Part shown: one piece after another, positions 63,226 through 64,000 of the stretch
How the letters are laid out: the number at the start of each line of letters is the position of its first letter
Position numbering within the stretch: position 1 is the stretch's first letter
Assembly (NCBI RefSeq): GCF_000938255.1
Contig: NZ_JYMR01000039.1
Location: forward strand, 78,189-142,188
Source: Bradyrhizobium sp. LTSP849
GTDB taxonomy: Bacteria; Pseudomonadota; Alphaproteobacteria; Rhizobiales; Xanthobacteraceae
Reading direction: 5' to 3'
Length of the DNA stretch: 64,000 bases
Translations under genes and position numbers: made by a program
The notes under the pieces: model-generated
The model's database searches: none
The model's input: only the letters and a program-made list of their open reading frames with translations
Told to the model about the DNA's origin: nothing

Positions 63226-63573
63226 CTATCCTGCGCTCTGTGGCCGCCACGTGTGCTGCGGATTGCGCCAGTCGATCGCCTCCAGCAGATAACTCATCTG
63301 CGCCGCGCTCAGCCCCACCACACCGCCCACCGTCGCCGGCCAGACAAAACGGCCACGGTCCAACCGCTTCGCGTAGAGCGACAATCCAATTCCATCGTGC
63401 CACAAGGCCTTGATCAGCGAACCGCCGCGTCCGCGGAACACGAAGACATCTCCGGCGAACGGATCGCGACCAAGGCTTTCCTGCACCAATAATGACAAAC
63501 CCTGCATGCCCTTGCGCATGTCAGTGTAGCCGGTCGCAATCCAGATGCGTGCGCTCGAAGAGACTGGGATCAT
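63226..63573 (-). CDS. tnpB: IS66 accessory protein TnpB
   Basis: 115 residues with the TnpB (IS66 Orf2) pattern: IATGYTDMRKGMQGLSLLVQ, GDVFVFRGRGGSLIKALWHD and ALWHDGIGLSLYAKRL, ending with QMSYLLEAIDWRNPQ. Its ATG overlaps the tnpA stop by four bases (ATGA). It is needed for IS66 transposition by an unknown mechanism and appears intact. Confidence 0.95.
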   Translation of the reverse strand: MIPVSSSARIWIATGYTDMRKGMQGLSLLVQESLGRDPFAGDVFVFRGRGGSLIKALWHDGIGLSLYAKRLDRGRFVWPATVGGVVGLSAAQMSYLLEAIDWRNPQHTWRPQSAG

Positions 63574-63965
63574 CGACGCTCCAGAACCTGCAGCACCCGC
63601 GCCAGGGCGGCCGCATCGACGCCCGCATCGACAATCACCCGACGATCCCGGCCAACGACGATCACCATCTGCCCGCTCGTCGCTGTGGCAGCAACCGCCG
63701 GCTCGACCTCAGCGGCAAGGACGACCCGCGCAAAGCCGGATTGCTCGCTTTGAGGGCTGATCGGCTCGGGACCGAACGAGCGCCGCCATGTCATCAGCAA
63801 CGAACGTGATATGCCATGGCGTCTTGCTGTCGACGATATCGCGCGCGGCGCTTGAAAGCTTTCGGTCACGATCCGCAGCTTTTCGTCATCCGACCAGCGT
63901 CGCCGGCGACCAGTCTCGACCACCTCAAGCCGTTCAAGCTGAGTACTGCGCTTATGGCTGTCCAT
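63570..63965 (-). CDS. tnpA: IS66 accessory protein TnpA
   Basis: 131 residues. An N-terminal helix-turn-helix (GRRRRWSDDEKLRIVTESFQ, then AISSTARRHGISRSLLMTWR) is typical of IS66 Orf1. A variable middle is followed by VIVVGRDRRVIVDAGVDAAA and LARVLQVLERR at the end. It is the first gene of the transposition operon and looks intact. The ATG is close to the window edge, so the promoter is only partly visible. Confidence 0.94.
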   Translation of the reverse strand: MDSHKRSTQLERLEVVETGRRRRWSDDEKLRIVTESFQAPRAISSTARRHGISRSLLMTWRRSFGPEPISPQSEQSGFARVVLAAEVEPAVAATATSGQMVIVVGRDRRVIVDAGVDAAALARVLQVLERR

Positions 63966-64000
63966 AAGGACTGTTACGCACCAATTGGACTAATCCAACA

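Larger units (their letters stand above)
61487..64000 (-). mobile_element. IS66-family insertion sequence (right end at 61487; other end beyond the window)
   Basis: The element carries the three IS66 genes in order tnpA-tnpB-tnpC on the minus strand. The end at 61487 reads GTAAGCATCCGGCGAAGACC, typical of IS66-family termini, and directly interrupts the ATPase gene. On the tnpA side the sequence after the tnpA start continues to the window edge. TTGGA and TCCAA near 63980-64000 form a small dyad that may be part of the tnpA promoter. No second terminal repeat is certain, so target duplication cannot be checked. An imperfect GTAA-type end at 63977 was considered and not adopted. Confidence 0.85.

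Noticed and set aside
63958..63977. Imperfect IS66-like end (GTAACAGTCC on the minus strand) just upstream of tnpA
   Set aside because: Only 7 of 10 bases match the other end, it would leave 12 bases before the tnpA start, and the flanking eight bases (GCACCAAT versus GTTCATGA) do not form a target duplication. The end is more likely beyond the window.

Overview
The window looks like chromosome of a Bradyrhizobium-type alphaproteobacterium. The coding GC is high, many acyl-CoA and solute-transport genes are present, several families of palindromic intergenic repeats occur, and the block rpmB / DUF3108 / SUV3-type helicase / S4 protein / fdxA / carD follows an order usual in that group. This assignment is an inference from gene content and composition; no database was consulted.

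Layout. 1-12 kb holds regulators (two LysR, one AraC), acyl-CoA and hydrolase genes, a DoxX-DsrE-TlpA-like redox cluster, a lone peptide-type binding protein and a metal-dependent amidohydrolase. 12-23 kb has an SPFH membrane protein and then a tightly coupled minus-strand operon: dienelactone hydrolase/SnoaL fusion, peptide-type ABC importer (five genes), SDR and exported VOC protein. A MarR-like gene is divergent from this operon. 23-28 kb has tRNA-Arg(CCT), a CoA ligase / RraA / cupin / TctC operon and a frameshifted secreted hydrolase. 28-42 kb carries small exported proteins, ketopantoate reductase, YidB and GlsB-type proteins, an acyl-CoA dehydrogenase pair with a crotonase, a Liv-type binding protein with a crotonase and a VOC protein, an SNase-like protein, an M48 lipoprotein and an MFS transporter. 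42.9-49.9 kb is one seven-gene operon: cytochrome bo3 quinol oxidase (cyoABCD), a SURF1 protein and a RegB/RegA-type redox two-component pair. A perfect 11-bp-arm palindrome lies upstream of it. 50-58.5 kb is the housekeeping block (carD, fdxA, S4, helicase, DUF3108, rpmB).

58.6-64 kb is an accessory island placed directly after the rpmB terminator, with visibly lower GC. It holds three coupled genes: an Mrr-like nuclease-domain protein, a small middle protein and an SMC/RecN-like ATPase with a Walker A and a CxxC hook (DUF3732-like). I interpret them as an ABC-three-component (ABC-3C) conflict system. The ATPase is cut after about 404 residues by an IS66-family element, whose terminal GTAA supplies the stop codon. 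The element probably runs past the window end. This broken three-gene system is the most interesting content of the window, followed by the quinol oxidase operon that carries its own redox sensor.
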